In this document: positions 1-9,543 of the stretch, one piece after another
How the letters are laid out: every line of letters starts with the position of its first letter
How positions within the stretch are numbered: the first letter of the stretch is position 1
Assembly: GCA_023410025.1 (NCBI GenBank)
Contig: JAEYQM010000023.1
Location: 1 to 64,000, forward strand
Direction of reading: 5' to 3'
DNA from: Bacillota bacterium
GTDB taxonomy: Bacteria; Bacillota_I; Bacilli_A; ML615J-28; CAG-698
DNA length: 64,000 nucleotides
Notes under the pieces: model-generated
Told to the model about the DNA's origin: nothing
The model's input: the letters and a program-made list of their open reading frames with translations, nothing else
Databases searched by the model: none
Made by a program: the position numbers and the translations under genes

Positions 1-21
1 AATGCAAAAACAATATTTATT

Positions 22-30
22 TGGTATAAT
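22..30 (+). promoter_or_regulatory. Extended -10 promoter for apbE-suf
   Basis: TGG followed by TATAAT (TATAAT at 25-30) forms an extended -10 element about 30 bases before the apbE start. The -35 region falls at the window edge and is not convincing. It would drive the apbE-sufCDSUB operon, in which all genes overlap or nearly touch. Confidence 0.55.
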
Positions 31-59
31 AATTAAAGACACGAAATGGAAGGGATACG

Positions 60-1178
60 ATGAAAAAAAATTGCATTTATATTTTACTATTTTTAATAAC
101 AATAATGCTAACAGGTTGCAATAAAAATAAAATTATAGCTAAAACATTTACCCTAGAAGAGACTTTTGGTGGACTACTAATTAATGTAGTAATACTAGGT
201 AATGAAGAGCAATTTAAAGAGTTTCCAAATCTTAATAAAGATTTGAGTGCTATAACAAATGAACTTGATGACCTTTATAGTACAACAAAGGAAAGTAGCC
301 TTGTAAAGGAAATTAATGATAAATCGGGTGTTGAAGCAGTTGAAGTAAATGACGAATTAATTTTTGTCTTAAAAGAAGCTATTGCAGCAAGTGAAATCTC
401 AGAAGTTGATGGTGTTGCATTATACGATATTACGATAGCTCCACTTGTTGATCTATGGGATATAAATAATAAAGGATTTAATAAAACATGGGATTATGCA
501 GAAATACCAGATGATGATGACATTAAAGCATTATTACCACTTGTTGATTATAAAAAAATTATAATTAATGAGGAAGAAAAAACTGTATTCTTAACTGATA
601 AAGGAATGAAAATTGATCTAGGTTCTATATTAAAAGGATATGCCGCTGATAAATTGAAAAGTTATATTTTAAATCTTGGGTTTAAAAGTGGTATAATTAA
701 TGTAGCCGGTAATATTATAACATTTGGCTATAATACTACTGTAAGTAAAGATACTAAATGGAATATTGGAATTCAAAATCCATTTGCATCATTTTCAGAC
801 CCAACAACTATTGGATCTATTGAAAAAACAGATATAACAGCTGTTTCCTCAGGAACATACGAAAGATATATTCTGACTAAAGAAGGTCTTGAATACCATC
901 ATATTTTAGATCCAAGAACTGGTTACTCTAATTTTAATGACTTAGTTCATGTAACAATACTTACTGATGAATCTATTAGAGGGGACTCATTATCAACAAC
1001 AATCTTTAGTTTGGGCCTTAATGATGGCTATAAACTAGTAGAAGAAATGAAAAATGTTGAAGCGATATTTATTACACAGGATAAAGAAATATATGTTACT
1101 TCAGGAATAATAAATGAATTTGTATATAATGAAAAAGTTAATACAGTAGGTTATACATATAAAGGAGTAAAAAAATGA
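60..1178 (+). CDS. apbE: FAD:protein FMN transferase, ApbE-family lipoprotein
   Basis: Predicted ApbE flavin transferase, which moves FMN from FAD onto a threonine of extracytoplasmic flavoproteins. The N-terminus is a lipoprotein signal with lipobox LTGC (cysteine near residue 20), so it should be anchored outside the membrane. Family motifs appear in order: DITIAPLVDLW, IDLGSILKGYAADK, INVAGN, WNIGIQNP, then the SSGTYERY and HHILDPRTGYS segments and a late RGDSLSTTIFSLG segment. The length (372 residues) suits the family. The start follows a GGAAGGG ribosome-binding site. It overlaps sufC by four bases (ATGA), so it probably leads the suf operon. No flavoprotein substrate gene is visible nearby. 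Confidence 0.93.
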   Translation: MKKNCIYILLFLITIMLTGCNKNKIIAKTFTLEETFGGLLINVVILGNEEQFKEFPNLNKDLSAITNELDDLYSTTKESSLVKEINDKSGVEAVEVNDELIFVLKEAIAASEISEVDGVALYDITIAPLVDLWDINNKGFNKTWDYAEIPDDDDIKALLPLVDYKKIIINEEEKTVFLTDKGMKIDLGSILKGYAADKLKSYILNLGFKSGIINVAGNIITFGYNTTVSKDTKWNIGIQNPFASFSDPTTIGSIEKTDITAVSSGTYERYILTKEGLEYHHILDPRTGYSNFNDLVHVTILTDESIRGDSLSTTIFSLGLNDGYKLVEEMKNVEAIFITQDKEIYVTSGIINEFVYNEKVNTVGYTYKGVKK

Positions 1179-1987
1179 TATTAGAAATTAAAGATCTCCA
1201 CGCATCAGTAGGGGACAAAGAAATATTAAAAGGATTAAATTTGGTACTAAAGACTGGCGAAATGCATGCAATAATGGGACCAAATGGAACTGGTAAATCA
1301 ACATTAGCTGGAGTTATTATGGGTAATCCAAAATATACAGTTACTTCAGGAAGTATTACACTTGATGGCGAAGATGTACTAGCTATGTCTGTTGATGAAA
1401 GAAGCAGAAAAGGTTTATTCCTAGCAATGCAATATCCAAATGAAATATCTGGTATTACAAATGCCGATTTTATTAAATCTGCTTTACAAGCAAGATTAAA
1501 TGAAGGAGAACATGTTCCTTTATTTAAATTTGTTAGAGAGTTAGATAAAGCCGTAACTGACTTAAAAATGAACCCTGACTTACCTCATCGATATGTAAAT
1601 GAAGGTTTTTCAGGAGGAGAAAAAAAACGTAATGAAATTCTTCAAATGAAGATGCTAAAACCTAATTTTGCAATCTTAGATGAAATAGATTCAGGTCTAG
1701 ATATTGATGCGTTAAGGATCGTTGGTGAAAATGTTAATAATATGAGAGGAGAAAACTTTGCTTCTTTAGTTATTACACATTATCAAAGATTATTAGATTA
1801 TATAAATGTTGACTTCGTTCACATTATGATTAATGGACAAATTGCCCTAAGTGGTGGAAAAGAACTAATTACAAAGATAGATAATTCAGGTTATGATTGG
1901 TTAAGAGATGAAATGGGAATTGAAGAAGAAGTTGAAGAAAAACAACGTATTGTATTAGGTTCTTGTGCCGTAAAGGAAAGAAAATGA
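1175..1987 (+). CDS. sufC: Fe-S cluster assembly ATPase SufC
   Basis: ABC-type ATPase of the SUF iron-sulfur scaffold complex SufBCD, cytoplasmic. Walker A GPNGTGKST lies at residues 35-43, the signature is FSGGEKKRNEI, and Walker B is FAILDEIDSGLD, a typical SufC form. The ribosome-binding site AAAGGAG sits just upstream, inside the end of apbE. At 270 residues it is about 20 longer than most SufC proteins. The extra part is a C-terminal tail after the YDWL segment, rich in Glu/Lys and carrying one Cys. The last four bases overlap the sufD start (ATGA), indicating translational coupling. Confidence 0.97.
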   Translation: MILEIKDLHASVGDKEILKGLNLVLKTGEMHAIMGPNGTGKSTLAGVIMGNPKYTVTSGSITLDGEDVLAMSVDERSRKGLFLAMQYPNEISGITNADFIKSALQARLNEGEHVPLFKFVRELDKAVTDLKMNPDLPHRYVNEGFSGGEKKRNEILQMKMLKPNFAILDEIDSGLDIDALRIVGENVNNMRGENFASLVITHYQRLLDYINVDFVHIMINGQIALSGGKELITKIDNSGYDWLRDEMGIEEEVEEKQRIVLGSCAVKERK

Positions 1988-2988
1988 AACAAAATATACT
2001 TTTAAAAGAGGCAATGAATCTTATTAAAGAAAATGATAATTACATTATCTTTAATGATGGTAAAGCTATCAGATCCAATATACCAGAATCAATTGATATC
2101 TTAGTTAATGACTATTTTGATAGTAATGAGTATTATAAGAGAAAAAAATCTACATTAGAAAATGAGATTTTAGATGGTTCAAAGTTTTCAACAACAATCG
2201 CCATCAATGAAAGTACAACTATTAAAATTATTCATATTAATTATGAAGAAAAATATTTTAATTGTAATTTAGTTATTAAAGAAAATGTACAAGCAAATAT
2301 TATCAATATTTACTATCATACAGAAAACGAAGTAAAACAAGTATTAGAAATAGTTTCAAAGAGAAATTCTTCAGTCTCAATCAAATCAATCACAAATAGT
2401 GAAAACAAAATAACTAACATTGTAAATGCATATGTATTAGAAAATGCATATATTAATATAGACGACTTAGGAATAAATGATAAAGAAGTTGAATCAAAAA
2501 CGAATGTATATTTACTAGAAGAAATGGCAAATGTTAACTTAACCAATGTTGTACTTAATACATCAAGCCTTCTTCAAGATTATAAATATATAATTAATCA
2601 TATTGAAAAAAATACCCAATCACTAACAAAGAATTATGGAATAAGTAAAAATAGTTCTTACTTAGTATTTGATAACTATGGTATTATTAATAAGGGTGCC
2701 AAAAATACTATCTTATCACAAAAAACAAAAGGTATTATTTTAGATATGTATTCTTCTATTTCTGCTAATCCACTTCTTCAAATTGATGAAAATGATGTAA
2801 TGGCAAATCATGGTGCTTCAATAGGGGCAATTGATGAAGAAGATTTATATTATTTAATGAGTAGGGGATTATCTAGAGAAGTCAGTGAAGGATTGATTGT
2901 GAATGCATTTATCACTCCATATTTTACTGATATTATTGATGAAAAAGTAATTGATTATATTCGAAATGAAATAGCTAAGCGTTTATAA
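1984..2988 (+). CDS. sufD: Fe-S cluster assembly protein SufD
   Basis: SufB/SufD-family scaffold protein, 334 residues. The C-terminal part carries the family block HGASIGAIDEEDLYYLMSRG followed by a helical end. The N-terminal two thirds are a divergent beta-helix-like region with no strong motifs. An in-frame ATG at 1963 lies within sufC. The ATG at 1984 is chosen because it overlaps the sufC TGA and has a GGAAAG element just before it. Its place between sufC and sufS, and the separate, much better conserved sufB downstream, argue that this is SufD rather than a second SufB. Confidence 0.92.
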   Translation: MKQNILLKEAMNLIKENDNYIIFNDGKAIRSNIPESIDILVNDYFDSNEYYKRKKSTLENEILDGSKFSTTIAINESTTIKIIHINYEEKYFNCNLVIKENVQANIINIYYHTENEVKQVLEIVSKRNSSVSIKSITNSENKITNIVNAYVLENAYINIDDLGINDKEVESKTNVYLLEEMANVNLTNVVLNTSSLLQDYKYIINHIEKNTQSLTKNYGISKNSSYLVFDNYGIINKGAKNTILSQKTKGIILDMYSSISANPLLQIDENDVMANHGASIGAIDEEDLYYLMSRGLSREVSEGLIVNAFITPYFTDIIDEKVIDYIRNEIAKRL

Positions 2989-3002
2989 GAGGGAGGAAAT
3001 CA

Positions 3003-4208
3003 ATGGATGTTAATACAATAAAAAAAGATTTTTTAATCTTTAAATCACATCCTGACTTAACATATTTAGATACAACTGCAACATCTCTTAAACCAAAAGA
3101 AGTTTTAGACAAGATGAATGAATATTATAATACATATGGTGTAAATATTCATCGTGGAGTATATAAACTTAGTTATAAAGCTACTGAAGCATATGATGAA
3201 GCAAGAGAAGCTGTTGCAAAATTTATAAATGCAGATTTTAATGAGATTGTATTTACAAGAAACACAACTGAATCATTAAATCAAATTTGTTTGATGTATT
3301 CTCAATTATTAAACGAAGGCGATGAAGTAATTACTACTGAATTAGAACATCATAGTTCATTACTTCCATGGCAAAATTTATCAAGCAAATTTAATTTAAA
3401 ATATATTCCTTTAAATGATGAGGGAAGAATTACAGTTGAAAACTTTAAAAGAACTATAACTAATAAATCAAAAGTACTTGCGATTACTTACATATCTAAT
3501 GTAATGGGTTATGTTACTCCAATTGAAGAAATTATTAAAGTTGCCCATGAAAACAATATGATTGTAATAGTTGATGCGGCACAAGCAATTAGCCATATGC
3601 CTATTGATGTAAGGAAAATAGATTGTGATTTCTTAGCCTTTTCTGGACATAAAATGCTTGGTCCAACAGGTATTGGTGTTTTATACGGAAAAGCAAAAAT
3701 ATTAAAACAATTAAAACCAGTATACTATGGTGGAGATATGAATGAGGATGTTGGTAAATATCATGTCGATATTAAAGATATTCCATTTAGATTTGAAGCT
3801 GGAACTCCAATGATTGCTGAGGCAATTGGATTAAGGGCAGCCATTGATTATATTAATAAAATTGGATATGAAGATATAATTTGTTACGAAAACGAATTAA
3901 GAGAATATACATTAGTTAAACTAAAAAATATTAAAGGAATAACATTATACAATCCAACAACAGATGTTGCTGTATTCTCATTTAATATTAATGGAGTACA
4001 TCCACATGATGCAGCAACAATCTTTGATGAACGAGATATATGCTTACGTGCTGGATATCACTGTGCACAACTTGTTAGTAAATGGCTAAATTGTACAGGA
4101 TCTTTAAGAGCATCATTTTATATATATAATGATAAAAATGATGTTGATAAATTCATTAAAACATTAGAGGATTGTGTAGAGTTTTTTTCCCAATTTGAAG
4201 GGATGTAA
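3003..4208 (+). CDS. sufS: Cysteine desulfurase SufS
   Basis: PLP-dependent group II cysteine desulfurase that takes sulfur from L-cysteine for Fe-S assembly. The PLP lysine is K217 in FSGHKMLGPTGIG. The catalytic cysteine is C354 in RAGYHCAQ, where the family consensus is RAGHHCAQ. The aspartate-containing VDAAQA segment is also present. The 401-residue length is normal. A strong GGGAGG ribosome-binding site precedes the ATG. It is followed three bases later by sufU, its usual sulfur-acceptor partner in Gram-positive SUF operons. Confidence 0.97.
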   Translation: MDVNTIKKDFLIFKSHPDLTYLDTTATSLKPKEVLDKMNEYYNTYGVNIHRGVYKLSYKATEAYDEAREAVAKFINADFNEIVFTRNTTESLNQICLMYSQLLNEGDEVITTELEHHSSLLPWQNLSSKFNLKYIPLNDEGRITVENFKRTITNKSKVLAITYISNVMGYVTPIEEIIKVAHENNMIVIVDAAQAISHMPIDVRKIDCDFLAFSGHKMLGPTGIGVLYGKAKILKQLKPVYYGGDMNEDVGKYHVDIKDIPFRFEAGTPMIAEAIGLRAAIDYINKIGYEDIICYENELREYTLVKLKNIKGITLYNPTTDVAVFSFNINGVHPHDAATIFDERDICLRAGYHCAQLVSKWLNCTGSLRASFYIYNDKNDVDKFIKTLEDCVEFFSQFEGM

Positions 4209-4211
4209 GTA

Positions 4212-4634
4212 ATGAATAATATTGAGACTTTATATAGACAAGTAATAATGGATCACTATAAAAACCCAAGAAATAAGGGATTAAAAGGATACAAACAGGT
4301 TCATTTACGTAACCCATCATGTGGAGATGATATATATATCGAAGCCGATATTGAAAACGGAACAGTAAAAAAAGTATGTCATGATGGATCAGGATGTGCA
4401 ATCTGCTGTTCAAGTGCATCAGTTATGACTGAACTATTATCTGGAAAAAAAGTTGAAGAAGCTAATAAAATTGTTGATACTTATCTAAGAATGATTAAGG
4501 GAGAAGCAATTGAAAATGAAGAAATATTAGATGAAGCATTTGTTTTCCAAGGGGTAAGTAAATTCCCCGCAAGATTAAAATGTGCTACTATTGCTTGGAA
4601 GGCAATGGAAGAATTATTGGGAGAAAAACAATGA
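4212..4634 (+). CDS. sufU: Fe-S assembly sulfur-transfer protein SufU
   Basis: Zinc-binding IscU-like protein that accepts persulfide sulfur from SufS in Gram-positive bacteria. The expected zinc and active residues are present as C37 and D39 (NPSCGDD), C62 ([10 protein letters not shown]) and C124 (RLKCATIAW). The extra cysteine at 66 forms an ICC pair that is not part of the usual four ligands. Length is 140 residues. It sits between sufS and sufB and its stop overlaps the sufB ATG (ATGA), so the two are probably translationally coupled. Confidence 0.96.
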   Translation: MNNIETLYRQVIMDHYKNPRNKGLKGYKQVHLRNPSCGDDIYIEADIENGTVKKVCHDGSGCAICCSSASVMTELLSGKKVEEANKIVDTYLRMIKGEAIENEEILDEAFVFQGVSKFPARLKCATIAWKAMEELLGEKQ

Positions 4635-6034
4635 ACAATAATAATATAAATGAAATTGTAGGCGATTATAAGTTTGGTTTTTCAACTGACGCCAAAAGAG
4701 TAATTGATACAGGGAAAGGATTAAATATTGATGTTGTAAAAGCAATATCAAAATTTAAGAATGAGCCAGAATGGATGACGGAATTTAGAATAAAGTCATA
4801 TGAAGAATTTATGAGAAGACCTCAACCATCATTTGGACCTGATTTAAATTTCATTGATTTTGATGATATTACATATTATATAAAATCAACTGAAAAAGTT
4901 GAGAAACGTTGGGAAGATGTTCCTGAAGGCATTAAAGATACTTTTGATAAAATAGGTATACCTGAAGCTGAAAGGAAATTTCTAGCAGGTGTTTCTACAC
5001 AATTTGAATCTGAAGTTGTGTATCACTCACAAATAGAAGAATTAAATAGATTAGGTGTAATTTTCTGTGATACAGATACAGCTTTAAGAGAACATCCGGA
5101 ACTAGTAAAAGAATATTTTGGAACTGTAATTCAATTTAATGATAATAAATATGCAGCTTTAAACTCAGCAGTTTGGAGTGGTGGATCATTTATCTATATC
5201 CCAAAAGGGGTTAAACTTGAGAAACCATTGCAGTCATATTTTAGAATCAACTCCGAATCAATGGGACAATTTGAAAGAACATTGATTATTGTTGACGAAG
5301 GTGCAAGTGTTCATTATGTTGAAGGATGTACAGCTCCTATTTACTCAAAAGACTCTTTACATGCAGCTATAGTAGAAATAATTGTAAAGAAAGATGGATA
5401 TTGCCGTTATTCAACAATTCAAAACTGGAGTACAAATGTAATTAATTTGGTTACAAAAAGAGCATTAGTAAAAGAAAACGGAATGATGGAATGGATTGAT
5501 GGAAACATTGGATCAAATGTTAATATGAAATATCCTGCATGTATTTTGGCTGGTGAAGGAGCTAAAGGAAATACAGTATCAATTGCATTTGCATCAGCTG
5601 GCCAACATCAAGATACAGGAGCTAAAATGATTCACCTTGCTCCAAATACAACATCTACAATTATTTCAAAGTCTATTTGTAGAGGTGGAGGTAAAGTAAA
5701 TTACCGTGGAACAGTAAAACATACTAAGAATGCTACTAATGCAAGAAGTAGAATAGAATGTGATACTATTATCCTTGATGATAAATCAACAAGTGATACA
5801 ATTCCATTTAACTTTGTCCACAATAAATTAGGAAAAATAGAACATGAAGCAACAGTATCAAAGGTAAGTGATGAACAATTATTCTACTTAATGAGTAGAG
5901 GAATTAGTGAAGCAGATGCATTACAAATGATTGTAATGGGATTTATTGAACCATTTGCAAAAGAATTACCAATGGAATATGCTGTTGAATTAAACCAACT
6001 AATCAAGTTAGAAATGGTTGGATCAATTGGATAG
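4631..6034 (+). CDS. sufB: Fe-S cluster assembly protein SufB
   Basis: Core SufB scaffold subunit, 467 residues from this start. Highly conserved blocks are visible: [20 protein letters not shown], the [16 protein letters not shown] region, [31 protein letters not shown] and [20 protein letters not shown]. An in-frame ATG at 4580 lies inside sufU. The ATG at 4631 overlaps the sufU stop and matches the usual short N-terminus. A strong intrinsic terminator follows, so this is the last gene of the suf operon. Confidence 0.97.
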   Translation: MNNNNINEIVGDYKFGFSTDAKRVIDTGKGLNIDVVKAISKFKNEPEWMTEFRIKSYEEFMRRPQPSFGPDLNFIDFDDITYYIKSTEKVEKRWEDVPEGIKDTFDKIGIPEAERKFLAGVSTQFESEVVYHSQIEELNRLGVIFCDTDTALREHPELVKEYFGTVIQFNDNKYAALNSAVWSGGSFIYIPKGVKLEKPLQSYFRINSESMGQFERTLIIVDEGASVHYVEGCTAPIYSKDSLHAAIVEIIVKKDGYCRYSTIQNWSTNVINLVTKRALVKENGMMEWIDGNIGSNVNMKYPACILAGEGAKGNTVSIAFASAGQHQDTGAKMIHLAPNTTSTIISKSICRGGGKVNYRGTVKHTKNATNARSRIECDTIILDDKSTSDTIPFNFVHNKLGKIEHEATVSKVSDEQLFYLMSRGISEADALQMIVMGFIEPFAKELPMEYAVELNQLIKLEMVGSIG

Positions 6035-6035
6035 A

Positions 6036-6070
6036 AAAACTCCTACGCAAGTAGGAGTTTTATTTTTTTC
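6036..6070 (+). terminator. Intrinsic terminator of the suf operon
   Basis: An 11-bp perfect stem (AAAACTCCTAC with GTAGGAGTTTT), loop GCAA, then ATTTTTTT. It immediately follows the sufB stop. Confidence 0.95.
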
Positions 6071-6072
6071 AC

Positions 6073-6101
6073 TTTATATTTTATTTATTTTAATGTATAA
6101 T
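6073..6101 (+). promoter_or_regulatory. Promoter for the envelope operon
   Basis: -35-like TTTATA at 6073-6078, 17-bp spacer, -10 TATAAT at 6096-6101. It lies between the suf terminator and the next ATG, which has an AAAGGGG ribosome-binding site. Confidence 0.6.
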
Positions 6102-6120
6102 ATTTAAAAAGGGGTATTAT

Positions 6121-6918
6121 ATGATTAAAATTAGTGATTTAAAAATCAACAGTTATGAAATTAATATTGATATTCTTGACCAACAAAAGGTTGGCTTTTT
6201 TGCAAAGGATAAAAAATTAATAAATTCATTATTATTAATGATTGCAGGAATTACTAAAACAAAAAATAACATTACAATAAACGATCAAAATGTCTATGAT
6301 AATTATTCATATTTTAGAAATAGAATATATATGGATTGCTCAAAAAACTACTTTCAAACAATAAAAGCAGAAGATATTGAAAGCGGAATAAGATATAAAT
6401 ATCATAAAAATATTGATATTACAAAGTTAAAAACACACTTCACAAAACTAAGAATTAGAGGAGAGTGTGAAATTAATAGAGGATATATAATTACAAAATG
6501 TGGAAGTAATTTAATTAACCTAAGTGTCTTAATTTCTTCAAATGATGATCTAATAATAAACGACCCAACAATTAATATAAATAGAGAAAGTGATATAAAT
6601 TACTTTCAAACAGAATTAAGTAAATATAGACATATGATTGTAATGGGGCTTGATAGTTTAAAAAAAATAGCAGTAGTATTAGATAAATTATATTTATTAA
6701 CAGATAACTTTGAAGTTCTTGATGTAAATATAAAAAATGATATATTTTATGCTTTAGAAAAAACTGAACTAGTTAATCATATATACGATTTTGATAAGTA
6801 TATAATAACAAAACAATTATCGAAAGACGAATTAAAATTGTGTGATAAAAATAAAATTAAATATAAAAAAATAACAGTTTTAGATATAGAAAAGTATATG
6901 GTGAATAATGATGTTTAA
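6121..6918 (+). CDS. Divergent ABC-ATPase-like protein lacking ATP-binding motifs
   Basis: No confident family; 265 residues. The layout resembles an ABC transporter ATPase whose motifs have been lost. KVGFFAKDKKLINSLLLMIAG near residues 23-43 fits where a Walker A strand and loop would be, but has no GxxGxGKST. A hydrophobic LSVLISSNDDLIINDPT segment fits the signature and Walker B position, with NDPT in place of DEPT. Then MGLDSLKKIAVVLDKLYLL resembles the H-loop and D-loop tail (usually STHDLEEA). The next gene is a six-helix membrane protein with an ABC-2-like segment, and its start overlaps this stop. This supports a pseudo-ATPase partner, but that is inference from motif spacing. It could equally be an unrelated regulatory protein. 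Confidence 0.5.
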   Translation: MIKISDLKINSYEINIDILDQQKVGFFAKDKKLINSLLLMIAGITKTKNNITINDQNVYDNYSYFRNRIYMDCSKNYFQTIKAEDIESGIRYKYHKNIDITKLKTHFTKLRIRGECEINRGYIITKCGSNLINLSVLISSNDDLIINDPTININRESDINYFQTELSKYRHMIVMGLDSLKKIAVVLDKLYLLTDNFEVLDVNIKNDIFYALEKTELVNHIYDFDKYIITKQLSKDELKLCDKNKIKYKKITVLDIEKYMVNNDV

Positions 6919-7474
6919 AAAGATAGGAATTATTTTATTGTTTATGATTATGCATTTTATATCGGTTTTATTTAATCAAGATAATCTAGAATTTAAATTA
7001 ATTGAGTTAGTATATATATTATCAGCTATCACTGTATTTGGTTTAGGATATTTAGAAATTGTAAATATTAAGAAATTAGGGTTTGGTATTACAAGAAAAT
7101 CAATCTTCTACACTTTCACAAAAACTTTACTCTTTGCAATCGGTTTTCTATTTGTTTTCTCAATATATAATGCAATAATATATATATTAGTATATAAAAA
7201 TATGATTTTTTTTGATATTTTTAATATTGGCATGGTAATATACCTTAGTATCGTAATATTCTCATTTGGTCAAATAGGGATGTTATTTGGAAATATTAAG
7301 ATCAATAAGTATTTGGGAGTAGGATTATTCTTAACTCTATTCATATTAAATTTTATTAGTGTAATAGTAGCTAATAAATTCTTAATAGTAAATATACTTT
7401 TAGGTATAATCAGTATTATATTATTATTTATAAATTATTATTTCATAGAAAATGTAAAGGTGGAAAGGAGTTGA
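6911..7474 (+). CDS. Six-helix membrane protein, ABC-2 permease-like
   Basis: About 187 residues with six predicted membrane helices and almost no soluble part. A cytoplasmic loop with FGITRKSIFYTFTKTLL between helices two and three resembles the G-x-(S/T)-R-x-x-F/Y segment of ABC-2-type permeases. No other motif is recognisable. Two start codons are possible, 6908 and 6911; 6911 has better spacing from GGTGA. It overlaps the end of the ABC-like gene and lies four bases before ltaS, so it is translationally linked to both. It may form a transporter or sensor with the upstream protein, but the substrate is unknown. Confidence 0.55.
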   Translation: MFKKIGIILLFMIMHFISVLFNQDNLEFKLIELVYILSAITVFGLGYLEIVNIKKLGFGITRKSIFYTFTKTLLFAIGFLFVFSIYNAIIYILVYKNMIFFDIFNIGMVIYLSIVIFSFGQIGMLFGNIKINKYLGVGLFLTLFILNFISVIVANKFLIVNILLGIISIILLFINYYFIENVKVERS

Positions 7475-7477
7475 AGA

Positions 7478-9499
7478 ATGAAAAATTTTAAAAATAGTAA
7501 CACATATAAAGTTGTCTTTATAATCGCGTTTTTATTTTTAAATATCCTAAATGGATATTTAGTTACAACTCCAATTTATAATAGAAATCTTACACCATAC
7601 GATAGAGATTTATTCATGGTGTTAAATTATATATTAGGTGATTTAGGATTTCTAATTGTGTTTATTTCTTTATCTTTATTCTTCTTTAAAACAGATAAAC
7701 AAAGATTTAGATTCTTAAATATTGTAACAATAGCAATTTCTATTTTATGTATTGGTATGATGCTATTTTCTTACAATTACTATGGTATGTTATTCTCATT
7801 TGGCAACTTGAAAGCATTAGATAATCCAGCTGGAAAAGAAGCATTTGGATTTGTTCTCTCAGCAATCCTAAACTTATTATTACACGCACAATTTTTATCA
7901 TTAATACCCATTTTTCTACTAATAGGATTCTTTATTTACTTAAAGAAAAAACAATCAAATTCATTAGAAAATTCATTATTTGGTTATAAAAAATCTAGAT
8001 TTTACTTTGCAACAAGCTTTCTTATAATTGGAATATTACTTATGAGTAATTCAGTCAACTCATATAAAGCCAAAATTAATGAAACATGGTATGAAGAAAA
8101 TAGAAATGTATTATATGGAGTTCAAACAGTAGGTTTATATAATTATTACATATATGATTTCTACTCTTACTACTTCACAAATATTTATGAGTTAAATGAG
8201 GAAAAGGTGAAGTATGTTGAAAATCAATTGGAATATTATTCTTTACCAGAAAGAGTAAGTCCATTTGATATGAAAACATATGGAAATAATACTGATTATA
8301 CAGGTGTTGTTGAAGGAAAGAATTTAATTCTCATTCAAGCAGAATCATTTAGTAATTATCTAATTGGTTTAAAAGTAAATGGTGTTGAAATAACACCAAA
8401 CTTAAATAGAATGGTAGATAATGGTATATATTTTAAAAACTTCTATACAACGGTAGGTATAGGAAATACCAGTGATGCGGAGTTTTCAGTAATGACAGGC
8501 CTTTACCCAACTGGAGAAGATCTAGCTGTATTCACATATGCAAATTCTAATTACGGAACAATTGCTAAAGACTTTAAAAAAGCAAATTACAATACCTTTT
8601 CAATTCATGGTAATACAAGACGATTTTACTCAAGGGGAGAAAATCATGTTAATATATATGGATTTGATAAGCATTATGGTATTGAAGATTTAATTAACAA
8701 TTCACCACTTGTTCATAACTGGATAAATGATGAAGAACTACTTAAAACAGCCGTTGATTTAATGGATCAAAGTGAAGAATTGGATTTTGTATATTCAATT
8801 TTAGTATCAGCACATACTCCATACAATACAGATCCATATATTGAATCTATACTTGCAAATGAAAAGTTTGATATATCTAATTATATTTCAGATACAATGT
8901 TATTAGGGTATTTAAAGCATCAACATTATGTAGATTATTGTATTGGAAAATTTTTAGATTATCTAGAACTAAAAGGTTATAGTGAAAATACAATAGTTGC
9001 TGTATATGGAGATCATGGCGGTGGAATTTCCCAAGAAGCATTAATTAAATCACTAACTAATTTGGAAAATCAAACTAATCCACTTGATGAAAATTTATTG
9101 GATTACTTTAGTTTAGAAAGTCAATATGCATATCGAGATTTATCTCAAAAAGTTCCATTTATTATCTATGATCCAAGTCAAAAAGATTTAGAACCATTGC
9201 TTGTTGAAAAAGTAAGAGGAGAAACAGACATATATAGAACAATATCAAATTTGTTCTTATTAGATTCAAAATATTATTTTGGAGTTGATGGCTTAAGTGA
9301 TGAACCAAGTTTTATATATAATCCAAGAAACTTAGATACCTTTGTTGATAACTATATAATATTTTTACCACCATTAGTATCTTATAATCAAGATGGAAAA
9401 ACTTTATCAGCTGATGAAATAAAAAAATATGCAGATATTGTAAAAAACTACAAAGACATTAACGATAAAATATTAAAATATCTTAATGCAAAGAAGTAA
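7478..9499 (+). CDS. ltaS: Lipoteichoic acid synthase-type phosphoglycerol transferase
   Basis: LtaS/YfnI-family enzyme that polymerises glycerol phosphate from phosphatidylglycerol on the outer face of the membrane. Five N-terminal membrane helices occupy roughly residues 10-205, followed by an extracellular sulfatase-fold domain. Metal ligand E289 (QAESFSN), catalytic threonine T331 (GNTSDAE, cf. GKTSDSE in LtaS) and D512/H513 (YGDHGGG) are present, as are a SIHGN segment and a G-x-DKHYG block. The 673-residue length is normal. Start chosen by the AAAGGAG site. Co-transcription with a MurF-like ligase and Ddl makes this an envelope operon. Confidence 0.92.
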   Translation: MKNFKNSNTYKVVFIIAFLFLNILNGYLVTTPIYNRNLTPYDRDLFMVLNYILGDLGFLIVFISLSLFFFKTDKQRFRFLNIVTIAISILCIGMMLFSYNYYGMLFSFGNLKALDNPAGKEAFGFVLSAILNLLLHAQFLSLIPIFLLIGFFIYLKKKQSNSLENSLFGYKKSRFYFATSFLIIGILLMSNSVNSYKAKINETWYEENRNVLYGVQTVGLYNYYIYDFYSYYFTNIYELNEEKVKYVENQLEYYSLPERVSPFDMKTYGNNTDYTGVVEGKNLILIQAESFSNYLIGLKVNGVEITPNLNRMVDNGIYFKNFYTTVGIGNTSDAEFSVMTGLYPTGEDLAVFTYANSNYGTIAKDFKKANYNTFSIHGNTRRFYSRGENHVNIYGFDKHYGIEDLINNSPLVHNWINDEELLKTAVDLMDQSEELDFVYSILVSAHTPYNTDPYIESILANEKFDISNYISDTMLLGYLKHQHYVDYCIGKFLDYLELKGYSENTIVAVYGDHGGGISQEALIKSLTNLENQTNPLDENLLDYFSLESQYAYRDLSQKVPFIIYDPSQKDLEPLLVEKVRGETDIYRTISNLFLLDSKYYFGVDGLSDEPSFIYNPRNLDTFVDNYIIFLPPLVSYNQDGKTLSADEIKKYADIVKNYKDINDKILKYLNAKK

Positions 9500-9504
9500 T
9501 AATA

Positions 9505-9543
9505 CATATTCCCACTCATATATTGATATGAGAGGTGGATATG
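9505..9543 (+). promoter_or_regulatory. Hairpin sequestering the ribosome-binding site and start codon
   Basis: CTCATAT (9515-9521) pairs with ATATGAG (9526-9532) across an ATTG loop. The stem is extended by CC with GG and by CATAT (9505-9509) with ATATG (9539-9543). The GAGGTGG ribosome-binding site and the ATG at 9541 both fall in the 3' arm. There is no T-run, so it is not a terminator. It could lower or regulate translation of the hydrolase relative to ltaS. Confidence 0.45.
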
